64,000 nt of DNA from Chitinophaga sp. MM2321 (GTDB taxonomy: Bacteria; Bacteroidota; Bacteroidia; Chitinophagales; Chitinophagaceae): positions 496,001 to 560,000 of the forward strand of contig NZ_OZ035533.1 of NCBI RefSeq assembly GCF_964033635.1, given 5' to 3'. This document shows positions 53,938 to 63,700 of the stretch, in pieces. The notes beneath the pieces are model-generated. The model did not search any database. It was given only the letters and a program-made list of their open reading frames with translations, and was not told the origin of the DNA. The position numbers were made by a program, and so were the translations under genes. How positions within the stretch are numbered: the stretch's first letter is position 1; each line of letters begins with the position of its first letter.

Positions 53938-56307
53938 ATGCTCAGTAACTATTTCACGATTGCCATCAGGAGTATCCGGCGTAACCTTAGTTACACCTTC
54001 CTCAATGTTTTTGGGCTTACATTAAGTGTAGCCGCCTGCCTGGTTATTTTTCTGGTTGTGAGAAATGAACTGAGCTATGACAGCTATCATAAAAAAGCAG
54101 ACCGTACTTATCGTGTTACGTTGCATGCACTGGATTTTAATCCCAGTGTTTCTATGGCAGTAGTACCGGCTATGCGTACAGATTTTCCGGAGCTGGAAGC
54201 CGTGTCACAGGCATTCTTTCAGACCAATGGTCTTGTAAAGGCGGGGAATACCAGCTACATTGAAAAAAGGTATGGTTTTGTTGATGAACAATTTACCAGC
54301 ATCTTCGATTTTGAATGGCTGGCCGGCAATCCCAAGAGTGCGTTGCAAGAACCCAATACAGCTGTATTGACAGAAAGTATTGCCCGGAAATTTTTTGGAG
54401 ATAAAGATGCAATGGGACAGATCTTCCGGCTGAATAACGAATTTGATGTGAAGGTAACAGGACTGATCAAAGACCTGCCCGGCAATACACATTTACCAAT
54501 TCAGTTCATGGTTTCTTTTGCCACAATCCGGCAGGATCTGCAATCGCACGGAGCGATGTCAGAATTCTATGCTATTATGGGCGGGAATGCCTACATCGTT
54601 CTTCCGCCACATTATTCTGCGCTGCAACTGGAGAAAAAAATTCCCGCATTTATAAAAAAGAACTGGGGGCAGGACATTGCAAAAGAGGCGTCGCTGCTGT
54701 TACAGCCGATGAAAGATATTCATTTTGACCAACGTTATCTGAACAATTCAAACAGTCCTACTACCTCCCGGAAGATTTACTGGGGGCTGGCTATTATTGC
54801 ATTGTTTATTATGGTTACGGCCTGCATTAATTTTATCAACCTGGCAACAGCGCAGTCTATGCGGCGTGCAAAAGAAGTAGGCGTAAGAAAAGTGCTGGGT
54901 GCTAACCGCCCGCAACTGATCTGGCAGTTCCTGAGTGAAACGTCGTTTCTTGTGTTTGTAGCATTGTTACTTGGTGTGGTAAGTGCCTTCCTGTTTATCC
55001 CACAGGTGGCGACCTGGCTGGATGTAAAGATCAGTAACCGGCAGCTGCTGCAGCCGGTAGTATTGGGCCTTGTAGTATCACTTGGCATACTCATCATGTT
55101 GCTGGCCGGATTATACCCGGCTTTTGTACAATCATCCTTCCGCCCCGTGGAATCGCTGAAACGTACTACCGGACACGTTTACCACGGACTCTCCTTACGT
55201 AAGGGCCTGGTGTTTATACAGTTCGCCATTTCACAGATCCTCATTGTTGGTACACTGGTAGTAGCGAAACAAATGGATTTTCTGAAAGCAGGAGATCTTG
55301 GATTTGACAAGGAAGCTGTTGTTACTTTCAACCTGCCGCAAAAAATTAACCAGGAGGTATTGAAGCAGCAGCTCATCGATGACCCTGGTGTGGCTATGGT
55401 TAGTTTTTCTTCCGGCGCTCCTTCCTATAATAGTTCTTTTACTACGCTCCAGGCGCCGGAGTTTGGCGTAACCAAAGATGATGTAACAGAGATGAAGTTT
55501 ATAGATGAACAATATACTTCCATGTTCGGATTGAAGATGCTGGCGGGCCGCGCTGTGGCCAAACTAGGTAAAAATGATACGATACCGAATATCGTTGTCA
55601 ACGAAACACTCATTCACAAATTTGGGATGCGTCAACCGGAAGATGCTGTCGGCAAACGGGTGATTGTTGGCGGACGGTCTTCTGTTATTATGGGTGTTGT
55701 GCAGGATTTTCAAAGTGAATCAAAGCATAAGCTACGCAGACCTTGCGTGTTGCTGTATAATCCCAATGTTTTCTTTGCCGCCAGTGTCAGGCTACGGCCG
55801 CAGGAAATGCAAAAGACGATGGCGCATATTCAAAAAATGTGGACGGCGCTTTTTCCTGATGATGTATTCCAGTATGAGTTCCTTGATGACCACATCGCAA
55901 GTTTGTATAAGCAAGAGGCAAAAGTGTACACTGCTTTCCGGCTCTTCTCTTCCCTTGCCATTCTCATTGGCTGTTTAGGGTTATATGGGCTGGTTGCTTT
56001 TTCCGCTGTGCAACGTACCCGGGAGGTGGGAATCCGCAAAGTGCTGGGGGCTTCCCTGGTGGATATCGTAGGTTTGTTTGCCAAAGAATTTATCCTGCTG
56101 ATCATCCTGGCTTTCTTTATTGCAGCTCCTGTAGCCTATCTCGTCATGAACTATTGGCTGGGCAATTTTGCCTACCATATAAATATTGGCGGCGGTATGT
56201 TCCTGGCTGGTATCGGTATCTCTTTCCTGATAGCAGCATTTACCATTGCTTACCAGTCGCTGAAGGCCGCACTGGCTAATCCCCTGAAAAGCTTGCAGAC
56301 CGAATAA
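53938..56307 (+). CDS. FtsX/MacB-type ABC transporter permease
   Basis: A 789-residue duplicated permease of the MacB/FtsX type used in export of lipoproteins, peptides or antibiotics, without a fused ATPase. The first MacB core domain (about residues 60-250) follows an N-terminal helix (YTFLNVFGLTLSVAACLVIF). FtsX domains occur at about 285-400 (INFINLATAQSMRRAKEVGV) and 670-785 (VAFSAVQRTREVGIRKVLGA, ending NPLKSLQTE). No ATP-binding partner gene is adjacent, as is usual for this expanded Bacteroidota family. It is divergent from the Pls-type operon. Confidence 0.9.
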   Translation: MLSNYFTIAIRSIRRNLSYTFLNVFGLTLSVAACLVIFLVVRNELSYDSYHKKADRTYRVTLHALDFNPSVSMAVVPAMRTDFPELEAVSQAFFQTNGLVKAGNTSYIEKRYGFVDEQFTSIFDFEWLAGNPKSALQEPNTAVLTESIARKFFGDKDAMGQIFRLNNEFDVKVTGLIKDLPGNTHLPIQFMVSFATIRQDLQSHGAMSEFYAIMGGNAYIVLPPHYSALQLEKKIPAFIKKNWGQDIAKEASLLLQPMKDIHFDQRYLNNSNSPTTSRKIYWGLAIIALFIMVTACINFINLATAQSMRRAKEVGVRKVLGANRPQLIWQFLSETSFLVFVALLLGVVSAFLFIPQVATWLDVKISNRQLLQPVVLGLVVSLGILIMLLAGLYPAFVQSSFRPVESLKRTTGHVYHGLSLRKGLVFIQFAISQILIVGTLVVAKQMDFLKAGDLGFDKEAVVTFNLPQKINQEVLKQQLIDDPGVAMVSFSSGAPSYNSSFTTLQAPEFGVTKDDVTEMKFIDEQYTSMFGLKMLAGRAVAKLGKNDTIPNIVVNETLIHKFGMRQPEDAVGKRVIVGGRSSVIMGVVQDFQSESKHKLRRPCVLLYNPNVFFAASVRLRPQEMQKTMAHIQKMWTALFPDDVFQYEFLDDHIASLYKQEAKVYTAFRLFSSLAILIGCLGLYGLVAFSAVQRTREVGIRKVLGASLVDIVGLFAKEFILLIILAFFIAAPVAYLVMNYWLGNFAYHINIGGGMFLAGIGISFLIAAFTIAYQSLKAALANPLKSLQTE

Positions 56308-56432
56308 TTGAAAAGGTGTGGTAATAGGGAGGGGCAATTGTTTTACTGAAGTTGTTTTGTTATAGTAAGTATTGTAATATTTTTTTGTAAATTTCATTTC
56401 AGGAAGCTTTACATACTTACTTATTTAAACCC

Positions 56433-56840
56433 ATGGTCATGAAACTGAAAAAATCTTTTATAGTGGTGTCTGCCCTGTTGGTTGCCGGCACCCTATGTTC
56501 CCTGGCGTTGCCCCAGGAAAATGAAAAGGCAAAGAACCTGAAGGTATTACCCAAAAACATCAGCCATGAGGAGCTGATTACAGTGATGAAGGGATTTAAT
56601 GCGGCCCTGGGGGTGAAATGTAATTTCTGTCATGCTCCACAGAAGGATGATCCAAAGAAGCTGGATTTCCCCAGTGATGAAAACCCGCACAAAGGGGTGG
56701 CCCGTGATATGATAAGAATGACAAAACGTATCAATAAGAAGTTTTTTAAAGGAAGTGAAGTAATGTCGGTATCCTGTTATACCTGTCATAATGGTAACGA
56801 GGAACCGAAGACAAAACCGGAGGTGGCGTCTGCTAAGTAA
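56433..56840 (+). CDS. Di-CXXCH c-type cytochrome, exported
   Basis: A 135-residue predicted periplasmic cytochrome related to the photosynthetic reaction centre cytochrome c subunit-like family. The signal peptide covers about residues 1-27 (MKLKKSFIVVSALLVAGTLC). Two haem motifs are CNFCH (near 63) and CYTCH (near 112). The N-terminal VLPKNISHEELITVMKGFN, found in small cytochromes of this group in Bacteroidota, is present. An ATG two codons into the protein is an equal start choice. Followed by a strong terminator. Confidence 0.87.
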   Translation: MVMKLKKSFIVVSALLVAGTLCSLALPQENEKAKNLKVLPKNISHEELITVMKGFNAALGVKCNFCHAPQKDDPKKLDFPSDENPHKGVARDMIRMTKRINKKFFKGSEVMSVSCYTCHNGNEEPKTKPEVASAK

Positions 56841-57168
56841 GGTAATGGCATCAAGGATGCAGGAAATGCAGGAAACCGACCTTTCCTGCATTTTTTTGCC
56901 TTTTATTTTGTCATCCGCAAAGTTTAACATTTGTAAGGTGCTTGTTAACAGGGCGTTTCATCCCTGGCCATCCGAAGTTTTCTTAATTTAACCGTTTCCT
57001 GACTGGAATTTCCGTACCTTTACGTCCGTATGTTGAGATAAAAGCATAAAGCACTGAAATATTCACTTCTCTCCAGTCCGGAAAATCTTTTCTTTACTGC
57101 TCTCCTCAATTGACAACGCTAACGATGAAGAAGCGTTCTAATTTTTATTACTGAACAGATATAACAAT
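56841..57168. other. Intergenic region (328 bp) with long leader of the RNA helicase gene
   Basis: Holds the cytochrome terminator, then a near-consensus -7 element TACCTTTA (57015-57022) about 147 bases before the helicase ATG. A stem AACGCT/AGCGTT (57115-57120 with 57132-57137), followed by a T-rich stretch, lies in the leader. A long structured leader is usual for cold-inducible helicases. No coding sequence is seen. Confidence 0.45.
56866..56897 (+). terminator. Intrinsic terminator of the cytochrome gene
   Basis: Perfect 10-bp stem ATGCAGGAAA/TTTCCTGCAT with loop CCGACC, then seven T. It lies 25 bases after the stop. Confidence 0.92.
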
Positions 57169-58416
57169 ATGCTATTTGAGCAATTAGGGCTAATTGAGCC
57201 CATTTTAAAAGCGATTAAAGCCGAGGGCTACACTACACCTACTCCCATACAATTAAAATCAATCCCCATCGTATTGGAAGGGAAAGACCTGCTGGGATGC
57301 GCACAAACAGGTACCGGTAAAACAGCAGCTTTCGCAATTCCCATTTTACAGTTATTGCATAACAGCAAACCTGAGAAACCAGGCTTCAAACATATTCGTA
57401 CGCTGATCCTTACACCTACCAGGGAACTGGCAGTGCAGATCGATGAAAGCTTCGAATCTTATGGTAAGTATACGGGTCTCAAGCACGACGTTATTTATGG
57501 TGGGGTACCGCAGCACAGGCAAACAATTGCCCTGCGCAACGGGACCGATATCCTGGTTGCCACTCCCGGCAGATTGCTGGATCTGATGAATCAGGGCTAT
57601 ATCTACCTAAGTCACCTGGAGATATTTGTGCTGGATGAAGCGGATCGTATGCTGGATATGGGCTTTATCAATGACATTAAGAAAGTGATCAGAGAGCTGC
57701 CACAGCAAAGACAAACCCTGTTCTTTTCTGCTACCATGCCGCCGAATATTTCGCAACTGGCTAATTCCCTGTTGTATAATCCGGAGAAGGTAGCTATCAC
57801 ACCCGTGGCGACTACCGCGGAAATGATTGAACAGTCGGTATATTTTGTAAAAAAGAAAGACAAGCAGTCATTGCTTGATTATATTCTGAAAGACAAAAAC
57901 ATTGAGCGTACTATCGTGTTTACACAAACCAAACATGGTGCAGACAGGATTGCCAAGAACCTGAAGAAACGCAACATCAACGCAGATGCGTTGCACGGCG
58001 ATAAATCGCAGGCTTCCCGTCAGAATACGCTGAATAACTTTAAGAATGGCCGTTTACGCGTACTCGTAGCTACTGATATTGCCGCAAGAGGTATTGATGT
58101 GGATTCACTGGAGCATGTTATTAATTATGACCTGCCGAATGTGTCTGAAACCTACGTACATCGTATAGGTCGTACCGGCCGCGCCGGTGCTTCCGGTATT
58201 GCCATGTCTTTCTGTGATACAGAAGAAAGGCCGTTCCTGAACAGCATCAATAAACTGACCAAACAAAAAATTCCCGCAGTAAGCCATCCGTTTGAAGAGG
58301 CAGCCCTGATAGAAGCCAATAACGCTGATCCTGATGCGCCAAAGGCAGATCCCAGAAGGCCGAAACCCAAGAACAGAAGAGGCCGGGTAGATAAAAGAGA
58401 CAAAATAGATTTTTAA
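57169..58416 (+). CDS. DEAD-box RNA helicase (RhlE-like)
   Basis: A 415-residue ATP-dependent RNA helicase. All motifs are in order: Q motif [10 protein letters not shown], motif [11 protein letters not shown], Ia PTRELAVQ, Ib [65 protein letters not shown]. It ends in a short basic tail ([20 protein letters not shown]). RhlE-type proteins remodel ribosomal RNA or act with RNA degradation, often at low temperature. Single gene with a long leader and a terminator. Confidence 0.95.
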   Translation: MLFEQLGLIEPILKAIKAEGYTTPTPIQLKSIPIVLEGKDLLGCAQTGTGKTAAFAIPILQLLHNSKPEKPGFKHIRTLILTPTRELAVQIDESFESYGKYTGLKHDVIYGGVPQHRQTIALRNGTDILVATPGRLLDLMNQGYIYLSHLEIFVLDEADRMLDMGFINDIKKVIRELPQQRQTLFFSATMPPNISQLANSLLYNPEKVAITPVATTAEMIEQSVYFVKKKDKQSLLDYILKDKNIERTIVFTQTKHGADRIAKNLKKRNINADALHGDKSQASRQNTLNNFKNGRLRVLVATDIAARGIDVDSLEHVINYDLPNVSETYVHRIGRTGRAGASGIAMSFCDTEERPFLNSINKLTKQKIPAVSHPFEEAALIEANNADPDAPKADPRRPKPKNRRGRVDKRDKIDF

Positions 58417-58761
58417 GGCAACCCCCACCAACCAGGATCAAACCTGGTTTACAGGGATTGTTGTTTATAAAAAGGATCTTAAAACCTGCGCATTGCGCGG
58501 GTTTTTTTATGCAACAGGGTGCAGGATTTAAATTAAACCTGGGGGAGTTCAGTCATGCAAATATTTGGCAGATTAATTTTTTTATTCTACGTTTGACCGG
58601 AAAAACTAAAACGTTTTACCAAAATCTGCCAGCATACAATAGAAAGTTAAGTACGATAAGTGTTAGTATAGTTTTATGAGATAATCAACGCACGTAATTA
58701 TTATGATTTGAATTGCACTATGATTGAATAGTGAGTTACTTGTTATATTTCTGATACTCCT
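58417..58761. other. Intergenic region (345 bp) between the helicase and the ECF sigma gene
   Basis: Holds a short hairpin (AACCAGG/CCTGGTT, 58430-58449), the helicase terminator, and further down a palindrome TAAAACGTTTTA (58607-58618), which may be chance in A/T-rich DNA. A TATATTTC stretch 13-20 bases before the sigma start may be its -7 element. No gene is seen. Confidence 0.5.
58481..58508 (+). terminator. Intrinsic terminator of the DEAD-box helicase gene
   Basis: Stem AACCTGCGC/GCGCGGGTT with one G-U pair and loop ATT, then a seven-T run. It lies 65 bases after the stop. Confidence 0.88.
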
Positions 58762-59355
58762 TTGCCAGTGCTACAATTAAACAATGAACAGCTAAACCTG
58801 CAGGCTGTAGCTGCGGGCAGCGAAAAGGCTTTTAAAGCATTATTTGACCAGTATCGTGGTCGGTTATTCTATTATGTTTCCCGCTTCATAAAATCGGAGC
58901 AGGTAGCAGAAGAATTGGTCCTCGACGTATTTATGAAAATATGGACCGGCCGGGAACTTATTTTACAGATCAATAATTTTGATGCTTTCCTTTTCCGTAT
59001 TGCACATAATAAATCCATCGATTTCCTGCGTTCAGCCGCCAGAGATCAGCGTTTCCATGAGTTGTTATGGGAAGAGATCCAGGTAGCTGCTACCGATCAA
59101 CCGGATACAATGATCATGGCGCGGGAGTATGAAGAAAAAGTTCGGAAAGCTATTTCCCTCTTATCTCCCCAATGTAAAAAAGTATATAGCCTTAGCCGGG
59201 AACAGGAACTTACACATGACCAGATAGCCCGTCAACTAAATATTTCCAGGGCTACCGTCAATAACCATATCGTTCTTGCTCAACGGTTTATCCGCAATCA
59301 TCTCGCTAAAGAGATTGATCTGGCCGTCCTTTTTCTCCTCCTGGGAAAAATTTAA
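58762..59355 (+). CDS. ECF-type RNA polymerase sigma-70 factor
   Basis: A 197-residue extracytoplasmic-function sigma factor. Region 2 (AFKALFDQYRGRLFYYVSRF, then AEELVLDVFMKIWTGR and FRIAHNKSIDFLR) and region 4 (AISLLSPQCKKVYSLSREQE, then LTHDQIARQLNISRATVNNH) are complete. There is no in-frame ATG near the N-terminus, so TTG at 58762 is taken as the start. An in-frame stop at 58732 rules out anything much longer. It lies 85 bp before the FecR gene and ahead of a SusC with STN domain, so it belongs to a FecI/FecR-type trans-envelope system. Confidence 0.92.
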   Translation: MPVLQLNNEQLNLQAVAAGSEKAFKALFDQYRGRLFYYVSRFIKSEQVAEELVLDVFMKIWTGRELILQINNFDAFLFRIAHNKSIDFLRSAARDQRFHELLWEEIQVAATDQPDTMIMAREYEEKVRKAISLLSPQCKKVYSLSREQELTHDQIARQLNISRATVNNHIVLAQRFIRNHLAKEIDLAVLFLLLGKI

Positions 59356-59440
59356 AAAAAATTTCACATTGCTTTAGTTATCCGGCATTTTTTATTCGTC
59401 TTATTGATAGCAGGCTGCTTTGCTCACAGCAAATTATATT

Positions 59441-60628
59441 ATGGATAACAGAGATGCAAACCCGTGGGAATACTTGGTAGCACAGTATCTGGCCAATCGG
59501 ATTACAAAAGATGAGCTGGAATTACTGTTGCAGAAAGCCGGTAGGGAAGAAGATATAGAAACACTGTCAGCCGTGCTGAAAGATCGCTGGGAAGAAGCGA
59601 AAGAAGCCGGTGATCAGGACAACCGTGACTGGGATACAAAGTTTGAAGCCATGATGGCTGCTGCTCCCCGGATTCCGGTGAAAAGGAACATCCGCCGTTT
59701 TGTGCGTATGGCAGTTGCTGCCGGCATTTCTTTATTGCTGGGTATCAGCAGTTACTTCCTGTTCTTTAAAAAAACAGCGTCGGTACCTGTACTAACGCAA
59801 ACGGATAAACGTTACGATAAAGCGCCTGGTACTGTAGGAGGCATCCTCATACTGGCCAACGGTGAACGCATTGAACTGGACAGCGCCGGCAACGGTATAC
59901 TGGCGGTGCAGGGACAAACAAAAGTAATCAACCGGCAGGGGCGTATTACCTATAACGCTTCCGGCGCCGGCAACGAAAAAATACTGTATAACACTATTAC
60001 CACACCAAGAAGTAAACAGTATCAGCTGGTACTGGCCGATGGTAGCAGGATATGGCTGAATGCCGCTTCTTCTGTACGTTATCCTACTGCTTTTACCGGC
60101 GACGAAAGAAGTGTGGAAATCACCGGCGAAGCCTACTTCGAAATCGCCACCGTTAAGCATAAAGGAAAGAAAATACCCTTTGTTGTACATGCCAACGGCA
60201 TAGCTGTACAGGTGCTCGGTACCCATTTTAATATCAATGCCTATAGCGATGAAAATACCGTCAGCACCACACTCCTGGAAGGCAGCGTACTCGTTACAAA
60301 AGGTAATGCGAAGCAACTGCTGAAGCCAGGGGAGCAGGTAAGAGCCGATCGTAATGATCACCTGTCTGTATATAAAGATGTGGACACAGACGCGGTACTT
60401 GCCTGGAAAAACGGCTACTTCTCTTTTAATCAGGCCGACCTGGCATCCGTCATGAGACAGATAGCACGCTGGTACGATGTGGATATCGTATATGAAGGCG
60501 CCGTACCGGACCGCCGTTTTGGTGGTGAAATATCCCGCAATACCAATGTATCACAGGTATTGGAAATACTGGAAGAAAGTAAAATACATTTTAGAATAGA
60601 AGAAAACAGGATCGTCGTATTACCATAA
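59441..60628 (+). CDS. FecR family anti-sigma factor
   Basis: A 395-residue inner-membrane signal relay. The cytoplasmic N-terminal part (about residues 1-75) would bind the sigma factor. One membrane helix follows (MAVAAGISLLLGISSYFLFF). The periplasmic FecR domain has YQLVLADGSRIWLNAASSVR, and the C-terminal DUF4974 has FSFNQADLASVMRQIARWYD. Start taken at ATG 59441 rather than an upstream TTG. It receives the signal from the STN domain of the outer-membrane receptor encoded next and passes it to the sigma factor encoded just upstream. Confidence 0.93.
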   Translation: MDNRDANPWEYLVAQYLANRITKDELELLLQKAGREEDIETLSAVLKDRWEEAKEAGDQDNRDWDTKFEAMMAAAPRIPVKRNIRRFVRMAVAAGISLLLGISSYFLFFKKTASVPVLTQTDKRYDKAPGTVGGILILANGERIELDSAGNGILAVQGQTKVINRQGRITYNASGAGNEKILYNTITTPRSKQYQLVLADGSRIWLNAASSVRYPTAFTGDERSVEITGEAYFEIATVKHKGKKIPFVVHANGIAVQVLGTHFNINAYSDENTVSTTLLEGSVLVTKGNAKQLLKPGEQVRADRNDHLSVYKDVDTDAVLAWKNGYFSFNQADLASVMRQIARWYDVDIVYEGAVPDRRFGGEISRNTNVSQVLEILEESKIHFRIEENRIVVLP

Positions 60629-60738
60629 CAAAAAGCCGCCCTGAGGTGAGAGTCAGTGCGGCCGGCAGTTCTGGTATACTAATCATACAATTTGTTGGAA
60701 CGAATTGCTTATTACTCAACCAAAACCACTACTAAAGT

Positions 60739-63700
60739 ATGGAAAAAATTCTACGTGACGCCTGGTATTTCAGCCGCCGGGTGCTTCCTAAAACACTCCT
60801 GTTTATGAAGTTGACAGTCATCCTTCTTACAGCTGCCTGTCTGCAGATAAGCGCCAAGAGCTATTCGCAGAAGGTTACGTTGTCCGAAAAAAATGCACGG
60901 CTAGGGAAAGTGTTCCGTGAAATAAAGAAACAAACAGGCTACTCTTTTTTCTTTGATGAGTCCTGGATGAAACAAGCAGATGTGGTAACTATCAATGTGA
61001 AAAACGCATCCCTGGAAAAAACACTGGAGATCTGTTTTAAAAATCAACCACTTACCTATTCTATCATTGGCAACACCGTGGTATTAAAACAACGGGAACT
61101 GGTAGCTGATGATAAAACGCTGACTGCCGCTACGTTGCCGCAGGAACAATTCAAAGGGATAGTAAGAGACGATTCAAAGGCGCCCCTGGCAGGTGTTTCC
61201 GTGCGCATAAAAGGTACCAACAAAGGTACGACCACAAATGTAAACGGTGAGTTTACACTGGCTACAAAACCCGGTGATGTGCTACAATTCAGCTTTGTAG
61301 GCTTTCAGTCCCAGGAAGTTACAGTAGGCCAGCAAACTTCCCTGAACATCGTGATGCAGATAGCCAGTAATGAACTGGGCAACATCGTGGTAACCGCTTT
61401 GGGTATCGCCAAAAGAGACCGTAAACTTGGTTATGCTGCTACCAAAGTAAATGTAGAAGAGGTCAGGAATGCGAATACCGTATCTCCCATTACTGCGTTG
61501 CAAGGTAAAGTAGCTGGGGTGAACATCAACGTAATGGGTGCGGCAGGTGTACAATCATCTCCCAGCATTATGATCCGCGGCGCTAAATCACTCAGCAAAA
61601 ATAACCAGCCCATTTTTGTAATAGACGGAATGGTATTGGAAAATAACCTGGTGAACGGTGATGATATTGACCAGGGTTCGCAGTTGAAAAACCTGAATCC
61701 GGATGATTATGAATCGATTACTGTACTGAAAGGGGCAGCGGCTACTTCGTTGTATGGTTCCCGTGGCGCTAACGGCGCTATCGTGATCACTACCCTGAAA
61801 GGCAAGGCTGGTCAGGGTATTGGCGTGAGCTTCAGCTCTACTTACCAGACACAGGTGATTTATGACAACGGTTTGCCCTTGCAGAATGTGTACGGCAGTG
61901 GCGCCATCGCTTACCGCGAAGGCAATTTCAAACCGGATGGTACACAGGTGGCTACCTCTTACAGCTTCGGCCCTAAAATGGACGGTAGCATGCACCCTGC
62001 GATCTATGATGCTAACAAACAAGTACCTTATTCCTCCCAACCTGATAACTGGAAAACATTTTTTCAGAACGGAAAATATGTCAACAACAACGTATCACTC
62101 AGTGGTGGCAGCGAACAGGTAACTTATCGTTTCTCTTATTCCAACCTGCGCAACGATGGTACCTTACCAAATAACCAGGTAAACCGTAATAGCTTCGACT
62201 TCCGGACTACCGGTAAGATCAACAAGGTTTTTTCCGTGGAAGCGGGCGCCAGTTACGCCCTTACAGACGCATTGAACCCATACGGGCAAGGCCGCTACTA
62301 CTGGACTTCCGGACAAAACCTCGGCTTCCTGACCTATTATTCAGTGCCCCGGAATACTAACCTGGCCGACTGGAAAGACAGCTACCGTAATGCCGATGGC
62401 TCCATGAAAGAATACAGCTATGCACAATATAATAATGTGGTAAGAGAGGCGTTCAACCGCTTTGATAATGTGAATAACAAACGTTCTGAAAAATCCCTGC
62501 TGGCCACCGTATTGCTGAAAGCACAGGTAAATGACTGGCTGGACCTGAGTGCCAAAGCCAATCTGAATAACTACCGGATCTTTTATGAAAATAAAGAAAA
62601 AGGTAAAGGCGCTTATGGGGCAGGTGGATCATACGGCCTGGGCGGACAATACAGCTCCGGTTATAACTTCCTGTTTATGGCGCATGCTGCCCGTAAACTG
62701 ACCAAAGACCTGGACCTGGATGTGCGGGTAGTAAATGAATATTATGGTAATGGCAGACAGGAAGAATACAGCGCCGCTACAAAGGGCGGACTGATTGTTC
62801 CCAATGTATTTACATTATCCAATTCACTGGAAGATATCAGGGATAACCGGAAGTACAACTTCAAAACACCCAACGATAAAGTAATGGCAGTGGGTGGTAT
62901 CGTAAACCTGAGCTATAAAGATTACCTGAACCTGGAACTCACCGGTCGCCAGGATTGGCTGTCATCCCTCACTTATCCTGATGGTGTACCCGGTGCAAAT
63001 AATTTCGCCGTTTTCTATCCTTCTGTGAATGTATCCTGGGCATTTTCCGATATGTGGAGAACAACCATGCCTGAATGGCTTTCTTTTGGTAAGCTGAGGG
63101 CTTCCCTGGCCTGGGTAGGTACCGGTACAGGCGCTTATGCTACCAGCTTTGGCAGCTATACACAGGGTACCGTACTGGATCAGAATGGCAACTCTGTTGT
63201 GACTGCTACCATGCAGAACGCAGATGTATTACCCAACATGAACCTGAAACCGGAATTACAACGTTCCCTGGAGTTAGGTACTAACATCTCTATTCTGGAT
63301 GACCTGGTAAACTTTGATGTGGCCTGGTATAAAACAAATACTTTCAACCAGATCCTGACCATCCCCGGTGTGCTGGAAACAGGTTATAAGAGAAGAAGGA
63401 TCAATGCCGGTAATATTCAGAACCAGGGACTGGAAGTACTGGTAAATGTAACGCCTATACGTAAAAAAGATCTGCGCCTGGATCTATCGGTAAACTTCTC
63501 CCGGAACAGGGGTAAAATTATTTCCTTCTACCCTGGCATTACCAATTATGAGTTGATGGGTAACTATGATGGCGCCAGCGTATTTGCCTACGAAGGTGGT
63601 GCATTTGGCGTACTCACAGCCAACAGCTACCGGGAACATGATCCCAAAACAGGTTTGCCTATTATCCAGGTAGCCAGCCGCAATACTTCTATGGATCCCG

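Noticed and set aside
58607..58618. TAAAACGTTTTA palindrome before the sigma gene as a third LacI-type operator
   Set aside because: Shares only the AAACGTTT centre with the uronate operators, differs at the outer bases, and lies in A/T-rich DNA by an unrelated gene.
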